A stretch of 64,000 bases of DNA from an uncultured Flavobacteriales bacterium (GTDB lineage Bacteria > Bacteroidota > Bacteroidia > Flavobacteriales > Schleiferiaceae). Positions 32,935 to 43,605 of the stretch are shown one piece after another (the stretch's first letter is position 1; each line of letters starts with the position of its first letter). Location: the NCBI GenBank assembly GCA_905478295.1, contig CAJQHZ010000001.1, forward strand, positions 1 to 64,000. The letters are read 5' to 3'. A model generated the notes under the pieces. That model had not been told where the DNA came from. It worked only from the letters and a program-made list of their open reading frames with translations, and ran no database searches. The position numbers and the translations under genes were made by a program.

Positions 32935-32942
32935 TATTTTTG
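32935..32942 (+). promoter_or_regulatory. Promoter -7 box of the LamG protein gene
   Basis: TATTTTTG matches TAnnTTTG, 18 nt before the ATG at 32961 and 4 nt after the decarboxylase stop. It suggests independent transcription. Confidence 0.5.
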
Positions 32943-32960
32943 GAACTCAAGCAGTTATAC

Positions 32961-34235
32961 ATGAAGAACACGCTTCTCCTTTTATTCGCATTTTTTTCGT
33001 CGGCACTTTTTGCCCAGGTAATGACCGTCACAGTTGATCAGGATGATTTTTTAGTTTGTCCAGATGAAATAGTAGAAGTCGTTGCTGCACGCAGTACTAC
33101 GTCGAACAACTCGTTGCAATTTGACGGCTCATCAGATTATTTGGAAATACCAAACAACGCTGCATTTAACATTGGAACCACCAGTTTCACGGTTGAATTT
33201 TGGGTTTTAGTAAACTCCACTTCAGGGCTTGAGTACCTGTCTGTGTATAGAAATGCTACAGGTCAAGGTTGGGCTATTTGGAAGGATAATTCAGGGAACG
33301 TAGGATTCGCTGCTAGAGATGTTGCAGGTGCATACGAATTAATGACAGGAAGTATCACAGAAATCGATGATGGGAATTGGCACCATGTGGCTGTGACCTG
33401 GAACCGTGGTACAACGACGGCGACACTTTACATAGATGGTGGATTCGAAACCTCGAAAAGTTTCGGTGTTGGTGGAGACATATCGCACACTGGTGACATT
33501 ACCATGGGATATGGCGTAAGCCCTACTTCAGGTAATGCAACCTATCTTAATGGCGAAATGGATGAATTTCGTATTTGGAATGAAGAGCGTGCCTCAGGCG
33601 ACATTCAGACGTATATGAGTACACATTTGAACCCCGCTTCTTTTCCAACGCTTGCAACGAATTTTGACTTCAATGAGTTGACTGATGCAGATGGATGGGA
33701 AGACTGTGCGGCGGGAATTATAGCACCAAACGGCACCACAACACCTTCTGTAAATACGATGGGCGGGCCGGCAATGACGTTTAATTTTGCCTATAACTGG
33801 ACGAACACCTCTGGAAACACGCAGAGTGGTAGTATTTACCAAAAAGGGTTTTCTCGCGATGATACCGTTGTTGTAGAAGCAGGTTATTGTAAATATTTGT
33901 GTACCGATACAGTCTACATTGCTTTAGCAGAATGTGATACGCTCCCAGATCCAAGAGATGTAGCTGCGGTATTCGCACCTACAGCATTTACACCAAACGG
34001 CGATTCAAGGAATGATGTGTACCTCGTTAAAGCGAATGCCATCACGTATTTCGAGATGCAGATTTATAATAGAGACGGTAATATCTTATTCCACAGTAAA
34101 GACATCAATACCGGTTGGAATGGTACGTTTAATGATAAGTCCTGTTACGAAGGAGTATATATAGCTCAGATCATGTATCGAGACGTTGACGGCTTAGAAT
34201 TCATTAAATACGAGCAATTCACCTTAATGCGTTAA
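32961..34235 (+). CDS. Secreted LamG-domain protein with T9SS type B sorting domain
   Basis: A 424-residue protein with signal peptide MKNTLLLLFAFFSSALFAQ. A LamG/concanavalin-A-like lectin domain (about 50-230: SLQFDGSSDYLEIPNNAAFN, then WHHVAVTWNRGTTTATLYID and EMDEFRIWNEERASG) suggests carbohydrate or protein binding. The C-terminal ~85 residues contain APTAFTPNGDSRNDVYLVKA, MQIYNRDGNILFHS and YEGVYIAQIMYRD, the type B C-terminal domain that directs export through the type IX secretion system. Expected location: cell surface or medium, possibly as an adhesin. An upstream in-frame ATG inside the decarboxylase gene is rejected because the signal peptide starts here. Confidence 0.9.
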   Translation: MKNTLLLLFAFFSSALFAQVMTVTVDQDDFLVCPDEIVEVVAARSTTSNNSLQFDGSSDYLEIPNNAAFNIGTTSFTVEFWVLVNSTSGLEYLSVYRNATGQGWAIWKDNSGNVGFAARDVAGAYELMTGSITEIDDGNWHHVAVTWNRGTTTATLYIDGGFETSKSFGVGGDISHTGDITMGYGVSPTSGNATYLNGEMDEFRIWNEERASGDIQTYMSTHLNPASFPTLATNFDFNELTDADGWEDCAAGIIAPNGTTTPSVNTMGGPAMTFNFAYNWTNTSGNTQSGSIYQKGFSRDDTVVVEAGYCKYLCTDTVYIALAECDTLPDPRDVAAVFAPTAFTPNGDSRNDVYLVKANAITYFEMQIYNRDGNILFHSKDINTGWNGTFNDKSCYEGVYIAQIMYRDVDGLEFIKYEQFTLMR

Positions 34236-34260
34236 GGTTGCGATAGCCGCAAAATAAATG

Positions 34261-34290
34261 AGCCTTGAGAGTTTTCTCGGGGCTTTTTTT
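34261..34290 (+). terminator. Terminator of the LamG gene
   Basis: A 10-bp stem AGCCTTGAGA/TCTCGGGGCT (two G-T pairs) with loop GTTT is followed by at least six T residues. Confidence 0.8.
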
Positions 34291-35194
34291 ATTCTGCAGT
34301 ATTCTGATCCCTTTGTTGTTGAGCGCCAGAGATACTCGCATTTAGTTCAAATCCTATGATAAGGCCAAATGCATTCACGTAGATCCAAAGCAGCATGATC
34401 AATAGTGTTCCAATGGAGCCATAGAATTTGTTGTAGGTAGAAAAATTCTCTACGTAGAAGCTGAATCCTTGTGAGGAAATGATAATTAAGAAAGTGGCCA
34501 ATAAACTCCCCGCTGAAATAAAGCGCCAGTTTCTAGAGCGCACAGGTCCATAATTATAAACTAGCGATATGGCTAAAACTATAGTTAGGAGCAGGACGAG
34601 TAATCTACCCCAGTAAATAACAAATGAGGCATACTCTGCGAGGTAGCCCAAATCAACGAGCCAACCAGTAAACCCTTGCGTAAAAATCAATGCTACTATG
34701 GCGATAATGATTAATACCGTTAGCCCTATAGTGAGTAAGAAAGCAGAAAAGTATTGAGACCAGAAATTTTTAACATTGATATTATGGTAACTAATTCCCA
34801 AATTTGAAATCAGACTCAAAGTACCATTGGTTGCAAAAACAAGTGCCGCGATGAAGGTCACTGACAAAAGTCCACCGCGTTTTATGGTAAGGACATCTTC
34901 TATTGCATCGATGGCCATTTCATGCGTGCTTGCAGGTAATACATCTTCCAAAACGCCGAAGAGTTCTTCCTGAAAAACATCGAGCGGTAAGTACGCGATT
35001 AGAGTAAATATGAAAATAATACCGGGGAAAAGTGCTAAGAAAAAACTGAAGCTCACTGAGCCGGCGCGAGATGTAATAGCACCTTGATAAATGCCACGAA
35101 CGAAAAAGCTTAAAATATCCCATATCGAGAGACCGTCAAAAAACGGTGGTTTTACCTTACTCAGGTTATGTTCTAAAGTGGTTAAGAGCTTCAT
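34289..35194 (-). CDS. YihY/BrkB-family inner-membrane protein
   Basis: A 301-residue protein with six or so transmembrane helices. The family hallmarks are visible: GSVSFSFFLALFPGIIFIF near the first helix (the A-x-Y/S-x-x-F-A-L-x-P region), GLLSVTFIAALVFATNG and LLIMLLWIYVNAFGLIIGFE at the end of the last helices. The family is related to a supposed RNase BN but is a membrane transporter-like protein of unknown function. Its ATG directly follows the TAA of nadC (TAAATG), so they form an operon. Confidence 0.88.
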   Translation of the reverse strand: MKLLTTLEHNLSKVKPPFFDGLSIWDILSFFVRGIYQGAITSRAGSVSFSFFLALFPGIIFIFTLIAYLPLDVFQEELFGVLEDVLPASTHEMAIDAIEDVLTIKRGGLLSVTFIAALVFATNGTLSLISNLGISYHNINVKNFWSQYFSAFLLTIGLTVLIIIAIVALIFTQGFTGWLVDLGYLAEYASFVIYWGRLLVLLLTIVLAISLVYNYGPVRSRNWRFISAGSLLATFLIIISSQGFSFYVENFSTYNKFYGSIGTLLIMLLWIYVNAFGLIIGFELNASISGAQQQRDQNTAE

Positions 35195-36055
35195 TTATAG
35201 TGCTTTTAAACTCATATCTAATCCCTTAATGTGGTGGGTAAGCGCGCCAACGCTTATAAAATCAACACCACATTCCGCGTAAGGTACTAAGGTATCGTGA
35301 GTTATACCACCACTACTTTCGACTTCCGTTCGTCCCGCAATGTATTCTACGGCTTCTTTTGTTTCGGAAATACTGAAGTTATCCAGCATAATTCGGTCCA
35401 CACCCGCTTGAATCGCAGCTGATACCTCTTGCATATTTCTAGTTTCTACTTCGATGGCTAAGGTTCGATTACTTTCTGCTAAATATGCTTTTGTTCGTGC
35501 TACGGCTTTAGAAATACCTCCCGCAAAATCGATGTGATTGTCTTTAAGCATTACCATGTCGTAAAGCCCCATTCTGTGATTTCCTCCGCCCCCTAAAGCA
35601 ACCGCCCATTTCTCCAAAACTCTGAGACCTGGTGTGGTTTTTCTTGTGTCTAACACAGTGCATTTAGTATGGTCAATTAAACGTGCATACGAATAGGTTC
35701 GGGTAGCAATACCTGAAAGCCGTTGAAGGTAATTTAAGACGAGCCGTTCACTCTGTAGTAGTTTGATGGTGTTCCCCTCAACGGTTAAAGCTAGGGTGCC
35801 TTTTTCTACGAGTGCACCGTCTTCAATAAAATGCTTTACTGTTGCTGTAGCGTCAATGTATTTAAACAGATACGCCGCCAAAGCACCGCCCGCAAAAACA
35901 CCATTTTCCTTTATAATCAGCTGCGCTTTTCCACGTTGTTCGCTGGGAATACTGGATAGCGCACTGTGGTCTCCATCGCCTATATCTTCGGCAATAGCAA
36001 AGTCAAATTGCGCCTTTAAGTTTTCAAAATGAGGTGTCCAGGAAGCTGGGGGCAT
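35195..36055 (-). CDS. nadC: Nicotinate-nucleotide pyrophosphorylase (quinolinate phosphoribosyltransferase)
   Basis: A 286-residue enzyme converting quinolinate and PRPP to nicotinate mononucleotide in NAD synthesis. Motifs: AIAEDIGDGDHS, RLVLNYLQRLSGIATRT, DTRKTTPGLRVLEKWAV (substrate and PRPP binding), GGGNHRMGLYDMVMLKDNHI, IEVETRNMQE and RIMLDNFS, ESSGGI. The start at MPPASWTPHF is preferred; an upstream ATG would overlap the divergent rlmH start and adds residues not seen in the family. It is transcribed with the yihY-like gene. nadA and nadB are not in the window. Confidence 0.95.
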   Translation of the reverse strand: MPPASWTPHFENLKAQFDFAIAEDIGDGDHSALSSIPSEQRGKAQLIIKENGVFAGGALAAYLFKYIDATATVKHFIEDGALVEKGTLALTVEGNTIKLLQSERLVLNYLQRLSGIATRTYSYARLIDHTKCTVLDTRKTTPGLRVLEKWAVALGGGGNHRMGLYDMVMLKDNHIDFAGGISKAVARTKAYLAESNRTLAIEVETRNMQEVSAAIQAGVDRIMLDNFSISETKEAVEYIAGRTEVESSGGITHDTLVPYAECGVDFISVGALTHHIKGLDMSLKAL

Positions 36056-36110
36056 AAAATCACAATTAAAAGTGTGCTTCTCATTGCAAGTTAGCATCTT
36101 TGTATGGCTC

Positions 36111-36584
36111 ATGAAGATGGTATTCCTTGTTATTGGTAAAACTTCTGAACGCTATCTATCCGAAGGAATGGCGCAGTTTGAAGGTCGATTAAAGCACTAT
36201 TCGCCTTATGAGACTATCGTGGTGCCTGATGTTAAGGCTGCAGGTAAGCGTAGTGCTGAGGTTGTAAAGGATTTAGAGTCTCAAGCATTTCAGAAACACT
36301 TTCAAGCCGGTGATTGGATCATTTTGCTCGATGAAAAAGGAAAGCAATACCATTCTAAAGGTTTCGCCCAGCAGTTGCAAAAGTGGATGAATGGAGGGCC
36401 AAAGCGATTGGTATTCGTTGTTGGCGGGGCTTTCGGATTTTCTCGTGGGATGTATGAAAGAGCCAACGCCATGCTTAGTATGAGTGAAATGACGACCTCA
36501 CATCAATTGATTCGTGTTGTATTTTTAGAGCAGCTCTACCGGGCCTTTACTATTTTAAATAATGAACCATACCACAACGATTAA
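36111..36584 (+). CDS. rlmH: 23S rRNA pseudouridine-1915 N3-methyltransferase RlmH
   Basis: A 157-residue SPOUT methyltransferase that modifies pseudouridine 1915 of 23S rRNA on the 70S ribosome. LLDEKGKQYHSKGFAQQLQK, VFVVGGAFGFS (the trefoil-knot SAM-binding loop) and TTSHQLIRVVFLEQLYRAF are diagnostic, and the length equals E. coli RlmH (155). The start is MKMVFLVIGKTSE. An upstream in-frame start runs into nadC's 5' region and is rejected. Its stop overlaps holA's ATG by one base (TAATG). Confidence 0.95.
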   Translation: MKMVFLVIGKTSERYLSEGMAQFEGRLKHYSPYETIVVPDVKAAGKRSAEVVKDLESQAFQKHFQAGDWIILLDEKGKQYHSKGFAQQLQKWMNGGPKRLVFVVGGAFGFSRGMYERANAMLSMSEMTTSHQLIRVVFLEQLYRAFTILNNEPYHND

Positions 36585-37597
36585 TGGCAACGTATAGCTA
36601 CGAAAGTATAGTCAAAGATCTGCGTGCGAAGAAACTAGCTCCGGTCTATTTCTTTTCTGGTGAGGAGTCCTTTTACGCCCAACAATTGCTTGAGGTGATA
36701 GAAAAAGAATTATTGGATGAGGCGGAGAGGAGTTTTAATCAAAGCGTGCTTTATGGGAAAGACACGAATATGTTACAAATCTTAGAGGAAGCTAAACGTT
36801 TTCCTATGATGAGTGATCACATAGTAGTAGTGGTTAAGGAGGCGCAGCACTTGAAGGCGGCCGATTGGGAGCTTTTGGCTTCATACCTTGATCAGCCTCA
36901 GCCAACCACAGTGCTGGCATTCGGACATATGCATAAAAAATTGGATAAGCGATCGAAAGCCGGCAAAGCCATTAAGGCGAAGACCGTTTTTCTGGAGTCC
37001 GATGCTTTACGTGATTATCAGGTTACCCCGTGGCTCGAAAAGCGATTAACAACGAAAGGCTTCACCGTTAATCCTGCAGTCGTTGCGGCAATGGCAGAAC
37101 AAGTAGGTACCGATTTAAGTAGGTTACACAACGAAGTAAATAAATTAGACGTTGCGATGGGCGATGCGCGGAATTTAACCGCTGCAGATGTCGAACGTCA
37201 CATAGGTATTTCTAAAGATTACAACAACTTTGAATTGGTTGCTGCTATTGCCACAAGAGATATTAGTAAGGCATTTAAGATTGTTCATTTTTTTAGTAAA
37301 AACCCAAAAGAACACCCTGTTCAAATGATCACAGGGATCTTATTCAACTTCGTGAATAATCTTATACAATACCATAGTTTAAAGGGTAAAAACGAAAAAC
37401 AGATTGCGACAGCACTAAAAGTGCATCCTTACTTCTTAAAACAGTTCTCAGCAGCAGCACGACATTATTCGCCTGCTCATGCGCACAACATGCTCGAAGA
37501 ATTGCTAGTGTTTGATCGTAAATGTAAAGGGGTAATACGTTCTTCTTCAGGAGAATATGAGCATTTACGAGAATGGTTGATTCGATGTGTGCTTTAG
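36584..37597 (+). CDS. holA: DNA polymerase III subunit delta
   Basis: A 337-residue clamp-loader wrench subunit that opens the beta clamp. Features: LAPVYFFSGEESFYAQQLLE at the N-terminus, FPMMSDHIVVVVKEAQHLKA, a helical middle with EQVGTDLSRLHNEVNKLDVA and the domain III stretch NNFELVAAIATRDISKAFKI. The C-terminus carries KCKGVIRSSSGEYEHLREWL. Length and order match bacterial HolA. It is coupled to rlmH. Part of the promoter for the downstream TonB receptor (TTG at 37577) lies inside its last codons. Confidence 0.92.
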   Translation: MATYSYESIVKDLRAKKLAPVYFFSGEESFYAQQLLEVIEKELLDEAERSFNQSVLYGKDTNMLQILEEAKRFPMMSDHIVVVVKEAQHLKAADWELLASYLDQPQPTTVLAFGHMHKKLDKRSKAGKAIKAKTVFLESDALRDYQVTPWLEKRLTTKGFTVNPAVVAAMAEQVGTDLSRLHNEVNKLDVAMGDARNLTAADVERHIGISKDYNNFELVAAIATRDISKAFKIVHFFSKNPKEHPVQMITGILFNFVNNLIQYHSLKGKNEKQIATALKVHPYFLKQFSAAARHYSPAHAHNMLEELLVFDRKCKGVIRSSSGEYEHLREWLIRCVL

Positions 37598-37609
37598 GCC
37601 TTATTTTTG
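37577..37609 (+). promoter_or_regulatory. Promoter of the TonB receptor gene
   Basis: TTG at 37577-37579, 22-nt spacer, TATTTTTG at 37602-37609, 16 nt before the ATG. The -33 element is inside holA. Confidence 0.6.
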
Positions 37610-37625
37610 CTGCAATTGCCCCACT

Positions 37626-39938
37626 ATGAAAACTAGATTTATCATCCTCTTTTTGTTAGTACAATGCGGTCTATTCGCACAAGGACAAATGCTACGAGGC
37701 TTTGTATATGTAGAGGGTGGGGTGGAACCGGTTCCTTACGCAAATATCGTTGTTGAAGGCAAAAATGTCGGTGCTACCACTAATTTTGACGGCTACTTTC
37801 AGGTGAATAAAGTGCCCGTTGGACTTCAGACCATCACAGTAAGTTTTTTGGGATTCGAATCTAAAACGATTGAGACTCGTATTTACCGCAACAAACCTAC
37901 CACTGTAAAGGTCTACCTCAGTGAGTCGACCCAGATGCTAAATACGGTTGATTTAAATATTGAACGTGCGGAGAAGAAGGTGAAGGTAAATACCGCGGTG
38001 GTAACATTGAATCCTAAATCTATTGAAACCTTTTCTGCAGGCGGGGATCCAGATTTGATGAAAGCTATTGCAGTTTTGCCGGGTGTTGTAACCACCGGTG
38101 ATCAGGGGGGCCAGCTGTATATTCGTGGCGGTGCTCCAATACAAAACCTCGTGTTGCTGGATGGAATGATCGTCTATAATCCCTTTCATAGTATAGGGTT
38201 TTTCTCTGTGTTTGATACGGATGTAATTCAAAGTGCAAAGGTGTATACCGCTGGTTTTGGTGCGGAGTATGGCTCTCGTAACTCCTCAGTGATGGATGTG
38301 AAAACGCGCGATGGTAACCGTAAGAAAATTAGCGGGAAGCTCTATTCATCCACATACATGAGTAAGCTATTGGTTGAGGCGCCGATCGGTCCAAAAAACC
38401 CAAATGGCTTAGCGAATAGCAGCATTTTTATATCTGGCAAAACAAGTTATCTACGCCAGGCGGCGCCTATTTTTTACCCTTATGTAGAGACTCGTTTTGG
38501 GGGATTGCCCTTCACTTTTAATGACCTCTACGGAAAGTTCACAACGCAATCGGACAACGGTTCTAAATTAAGCGCAAAGGCATTCAACTTTTCAGATGCT
38601 GTATTATTGGATTCCGCCAAAGGAATACAGTGGAACAGTTGGGGTTATGGGGCGAATTTCACGGTCATACCACCCGCCTCGGCAACTTTAATTCAAGGGG
38701 ATTTTGCGCAAAGCCAATATTACATAGAGAGCACGGAGAATCCAGATCAACCTAGGAATTCTACCATCAATGGATTCAATGGTGGACTGGACTTTACGTA
38801 CTTTATCGGCAAGGCGGATGAGGCGAAGTATGGTATTGATTTGATCGGGTATACCACCGATTTTAATTTCACGAATAGTCTTGGGTTAAACCTCAATCAA
38901 CAAGAAAGCACAACAGAACTAGGAGGTTACTTCAACTACAGGCACGTAGGAACTTTACTGATAGTAGAGCCAGGACTTCGCTTGCATTACTACGGTTCAC
39001 TATCGGAATTAAGTATTGAGCCTAGGCTTGGTGTGAAATATAGCATTACAGAGGACTTTAGATTTAAAGCATCGGGTGGTTTGTACAGTCAAAACCTTGT
39101 GGCAGCAAATTCTGATCGTGATGTCGTGAATCTCTTCTATGGATTCCTATCCGGTGCCACAGATCTTCCAGAGAATTTTAGGGAGAACCCCATAACGTCG
39201 AAGTTGCAGAAAGCGACGCACGTGGTCGGTGGATTTGAATATGACTTAGGTGATCATTGGGATATTAATTTAGAAACCTACCTCAAGGATTTTTCTCAAA
39301 TCTCGAATATCAATCGCAACAAGCTGTATGACGATGTTCCTGCGTACAGCGATCGCCCGGAGATTTTACGTAAGGATTTCATCGTAGAACACGGCTGGGC
39401 TTATGGTTATGATGCAGTCTTGAAATATGAAAAGGGACGCTATTATTTCTGGGGCGTTTATGCATGGAGCAAGGTGCGACGTGATGATGGTATTCAGGTA
39501 TATGCCCCAAATTTTGACCGCCGTCATAATTTAAACCTGGTTGGAAATGCAAAATTGGGAAAAAACGAACAATGGTACATCAGCGTACGCTGGAACTTAG
39601 GTACCGGCTTTCCGTTTACACCAACCCAGGGGTATTATCCAGGAATTGACTTTTTGGACCCGTTGGGTAATCCGGATATTAATTTTGATTACACAACAGC
39701 TAATGGAGATCCTACGGTTCTTTATGGAGATTTGAACAGTAATCGATTACCTACATACCACAGATTAGATGCTAGTTTGAAATATTCCGGTGAGTGGAAA
39801 TACGGTACTATGGAGGCTTCAATTGGAGCTACGAACATGTACAATCGGGAAAACATTTTCTATTATGACCGTGTCGCAGCTGAGCGTGTGAATCAATTGC
39901 CAATAATGCCAACGATTAGCTGCAGTTTCTCCTTTTAA
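37626..39938 (+). CDS. TonB-dependent receptor with carboxypeptidase-regulatory-like domain
   Basis: A 770-residue outer-membrane protein. A signal peptide (about 1-20, ending GLFAQG) is followed by a CarboxypepD_reg-like beta domain (GFVYVEGGVEPVPYANIVVE; GATTNFDGYFQVNKVPVG). The plug (about 120-230) contains DPDLMKAIAVLPGVVTTGDQ and GGQLYIRGGAPIQNLVLLDG. The barrel ends ISCSFSF with the terminal Phe used by the BAM machinery. No SusD partner is adjacent, so it is not a classic polysaccharide locus; the substrate is unknown. An upstream start inside the holA end is rejected because the signal peptide starts here. Confidence 0.92.
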   Translation: MKTRFIILFLLVQCGLFAQGQMLRGFVYVEGGVEPVPYANIVVEGKNVGATTNFDGYFQVNKVPVGLQTITVSFLGFESKTIETRIYRNKPTTVKVYLSESTQMLNTVDLNIERAEKKVKVNTAVVTLNPKSIETFSAGGDPDLMKAIAVLPGVVTTGDQGGQLYIRGGAPIQNLVLLDGMIVYNPFHSIGFFSVFDTDVIQSAKVYTAGFGAEYGSRNSSVMDVKTRDGNRKKISGKLYSSTYMSKLLVEAPIGPKNPNGLANSSIFISGKTSYLRQAAPIFYPYVETRFGGLPFTFNDLYGKFTTQSDNGSKLSAKAFNFSDAVLLDSAKGIQWNSWGYGANFTVIPPASATLIQGDFAQSQYYIESTENPDQPRNSTINGFNGGLDFTYFIGKADEAKYGIDLIGYTTDFNFTNSLGLNLNQQESTTELGGYFNYRHVGTLLIVEPGLRLHYYGSLSELSIEPRLGVKYSITEDFRFKASGGLYSQNLVAANSDRDVVNLFYGFLSGATDLPENFRENPITSKLQKATHVVGGFEYDLGDHWDINLETYLKDFSQISNINRNKLYDDVPAYSDRPEILRKDFIVEHGWAYGYDAVLKYEKGRYYFWGVYAWSKVRRDDGIQVYAPNFDRRHNLNLVGNAKLGKNEQWYISVRWNLGTGFPFTPTQGYYPGIDFLDPLGNPDINFDYTTANGDPTVLYGDLNSNRLPTYHRLDASLKYSGEWKYGTMEASIGATNMYNRENIFYYDRVAAERVNQLPIMPTISCSFSF

Positions 39939-39955
39939 TTGGGCGAGAAAAGAGG

Positions 39956-39963
39956 TACTTTTG
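39956..39963 (+). promoter_or_regulatory. pyrG promoter -7 box
   Basis: TACTTTTG matches TAnnTTTG and lies 18 nt before the pyrG ATG. A TTG 14 nt upstream is closer than the usual 17-23 nt. Confidence 0.5.
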
Positions 39964-39978
39964 CCCTGTTTCAATTAA

Positions 39979-41595
<1,617 letters not shown>

Positions 41596-41598
41596 GAC

Positions 41599-43383
41599 AT
41601 GGAAAACCAAAACAGAGGGTTCGATAAAAATCAAATCATAGGTTTCGTACTACTGGCTGTCATAATGCTTGGTTACGGCTGGTGGCAAAGTAAAAATGCA
41701 CCGGACGAACCTCTTGTGCCTGAAGTAGAGGAGTCTCAAGAATTAGTTAGCGAATCTGAATTAGTCTTACAAGATGAATTGACAATCAATTCAACTTCTG
41801 ACGAAAATAGTAATGGGTTCTTACCAGAAGAATTTGTCGTTGAAAACAATGATTTAAAATTGACCTTTAGCACCAAAGGTGCAAGGATGGTTTCTGCTCA
41901 GATTAAGGGTTTCTCTACCTATACGGGCGATTCTCTTTTCATTGTGTCTGACAACCAGACGATGGATTTGATTTTACCGGGTGCAGAAAGCCTTAATCAG
42001 AAAGAATTCGCGATTGATTCGCGTACCTCCTCTGGTGTGGTACTGAGTGATGGTGCTACAAAAGTTCGCATCACGCTGCCTGAAAATGGCTTTGATTTTT
42101 CATGGATAGTCAGTGGTCGTGCGGCAGCTTCAGGTAAGCCAGAGCTGTTTTGGGAGCGTACAGCTGAGCGCACGGAAAAAGGCATTAGTAACGAACGTAT
42201 CTATTCCACGTATTCTTACAAGGTCTCTGAAGATGGAGATATTGAAAACATGAGTGGGCGAGGCGGTGACGATAGTGAAGCTCTCGGCGCTGTGGATTGG
42301 CTAGCACAAAAACAACACTTCTTTTCCTTCATTGCTCATCCTGAATCAGGGTTCTCTGAAGTGCAAGCAGCTACCGTTAATGGAGGAGATGAAGATGAGA
42401 GTATCGTTAAAAAATTCTCAAGCACCGCTACACTTAATGCCACCGTTGATGGTTCGTATACCTTGCCATTTACATTTTATATAGGTCCGAATCATTACCA
42501 GACACTGAAGGACTACGATCAAGGCTATGAAAAGGTGATTAACTTCGGTTGGGGCATCTTTGGCTGGATCGGTCGAGGCGTCGTCGTGCCCATTTTTAAT
42601 TGGCTTGAGGGTTATGGACTAGGTTACGGCTTAATCATACTCATCATGGTGCTTATCATCAAAGGAGCGATGTCGCCATTGACTTTCGCATCCTACCGTT
42701 CCATGGCTAAAATGCGTGTGCTCAAGCCGCAGTTGGACGAGATGAATAAGAAATTCGGTGAGAAAGATGCGGTAGCTAAACAGCAAGCACAGATGGCTTT
42801 ATATAAAGAGGCAGGTGTGAATCCTTTAGGAGGCTGTATCCCGGTAATCGTTCAGATGCCAATTTTGATTGCCATGTTCCGATTCTTCCCTGCGTCGATT
42901 GAGCTACGAGGTGAAAGCTTCCTTTGGGCCACAGATTTAAGTACCTACGATGCACTCATCTCATGGGACCAACACATCCCGTTGATCAGCACGTTCTATG
43001 GGAATCACATTTCGATATTCACATTGTTGATGACGGCGTCAACCATTCTCTATACTAGAATGAATCAGCAAATGACTGCAGGTACTGGTTCAAGCGAGCA
43101 GATGAAGCAAATGCAGATCATCATGTATGTGATGCCGTTAATGTTCATGTTTGTTTTGAATAGTTATCCTGCCGGTCTTACCTACTATTACTTCCTTAGT
43201 AATATCGTAACCTTCAGCATGCAGTGGGGAATCCGCAAAAGCGTCAATGATGAAGCGATTCTTGCTAAGATTGAAGCTAAAAAGGCACAGCCTAAAAGTG
43301 AAAAGAAAAAGAGTAAGTTTCAGGCCCGCTTAGAAGAAATGCAACGCCAGCAGAATCTCAACAGATCGCAGCGCAGAAAATAA
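41599..43383 (+). CDS. yidC: Membrane protein insertase YidC
   Basis: A 594-residue inner-membrane insertase for Sec-dependent and Sec-independent proteins. The N-terminal helix (QIIGFVLLAVIMLGYGWWQS) is followed by a periplasmic beta-sandwich domain (about 75-310). The conserved five-helix core comes next: GYGLGYGLIILIMVLIIKGA, SYRSMAKMRVLKPQLDEMNK, GVNPLGGCIPVIVQMPILIA and MYVMPLMFMFVLNSYPAGL. It ends in a basic tail (KSEKKKSKFQARLEEMQRQQ) that can contact the ribosome. The stop is followed by a strong terminator. Confidence 0.97.
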   Translation: MENQNRGFDKNQIIGFVLLAVIMLGYGWWQSKNAPDEPLVPEVEESQELVSESELVLQDELTINSTSDENSNGFLPEEFVVENNDLKLTFSTKGARMVSAQIKGFSTYTGDSLFIVSDNQTMDLILPGAESLNQKEFAIDSRTSSGVVLSDGATKVRITLPENGFDFSWIVSGRAAASGKPELFWERTAERTEKGISNERIYSTYSYKVSEDGDIENMSGRGGDDSEALGAVDWLAQKQHFFSFIAHPESGFSEVQAATVNGGDEDESIVKKFSSTATLNATVDGSYTLPFTFYIGPNHYQTLKDYDQGYEKVINFGWGIFGWIGRGVVVPIFNWLEGYGLGYGLIILIMVLIIKGAMSPLTFASYRSMAKMRVLKPQLDEMNKKFGEKDAVAKQQAQMALYKEAGVNPLGGCIPVIVQMPILIAMFRFFPASIELRGESFLWATDLSTYDALISWDQHIPLISTFYGNHISIFTLLMTASTILYTRMNQQMTAGTGSSEQMKQMQIIMYVMPLMFMFVLNSYPAGLTYYYFLSNIVTFSMQWGIRKSVNDEAILAKIEAKKAQPKSEKKKSKFQARLEEMQRQQNLNRSQRRK

Positions 43384-43402
43384 TAGGGGAGTCCGCCCTG
43401 GT

Positions 43403-43433
43403 AAAAAGCCCCGCTTTAAGCGGGGCTTTTTTT
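43403..43433. terminator. yidC terminator
   Basis: A fully palindromic A-rich/T-rich hairpin, AAGCCCCGCTT / AAGCGGGGCTT, with seven T residues after it and A residues before it: a strong terminator usable in both directions. Confidence 0.9.
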
Positions 43434-43434
43434 G

Positions 43435-43554
43435 TTAGCACATTTCGATGGTCTGGTTCTCGAAGCTTATAATGGTTGGTCCTCCTGTGCATCCACCGAT
43501 CTCTTCAAGATAAATATCTTTCTTATCATCGCTGAAGTACAAGCGTTCGGACAT
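43435..43554 (-). CDS. Possible small protein (39 codons)
   Basis: A minus-strand ORF of 39 codons from ATG 43554 to TAA 43435: MSERLYFSDDKKDIYLEEIG, then GCTGGPTIISFENQTIEMC. It is acidic, carries two cysteines and a GGCTGG turn, and has coding-like composition. Its ATG immediately follows the T-tract of the upstream minus-strand terminator, and the yidC terminator ends it on the other side. No TAnnTTTG box is seen, so expression would need read-through. It is either a real microprotein, a remnant or chance. Confidence 0.35.
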   Translation of the reverse strand: MSERLYFSDDKKDIYLEEIGGCTGGPTIISFENQTIEMC

Positions 43555-43586
43555 AAAAAAGCCCCGCAGTTTCCTGCGAGGCCTTT
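43555..43586 (-). terminator. Terminator of the Omp28-like gene
   Basis: On the minus strand GGCCTCGCAG / CTGCGGGGCT with loop GAAA (one or two G-T pairs) is followed by TTTTTT. Confidence 0.82.
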
Positions 43587-43605
43587 ATAAAGTTTTGTTT
43601 TTGGC

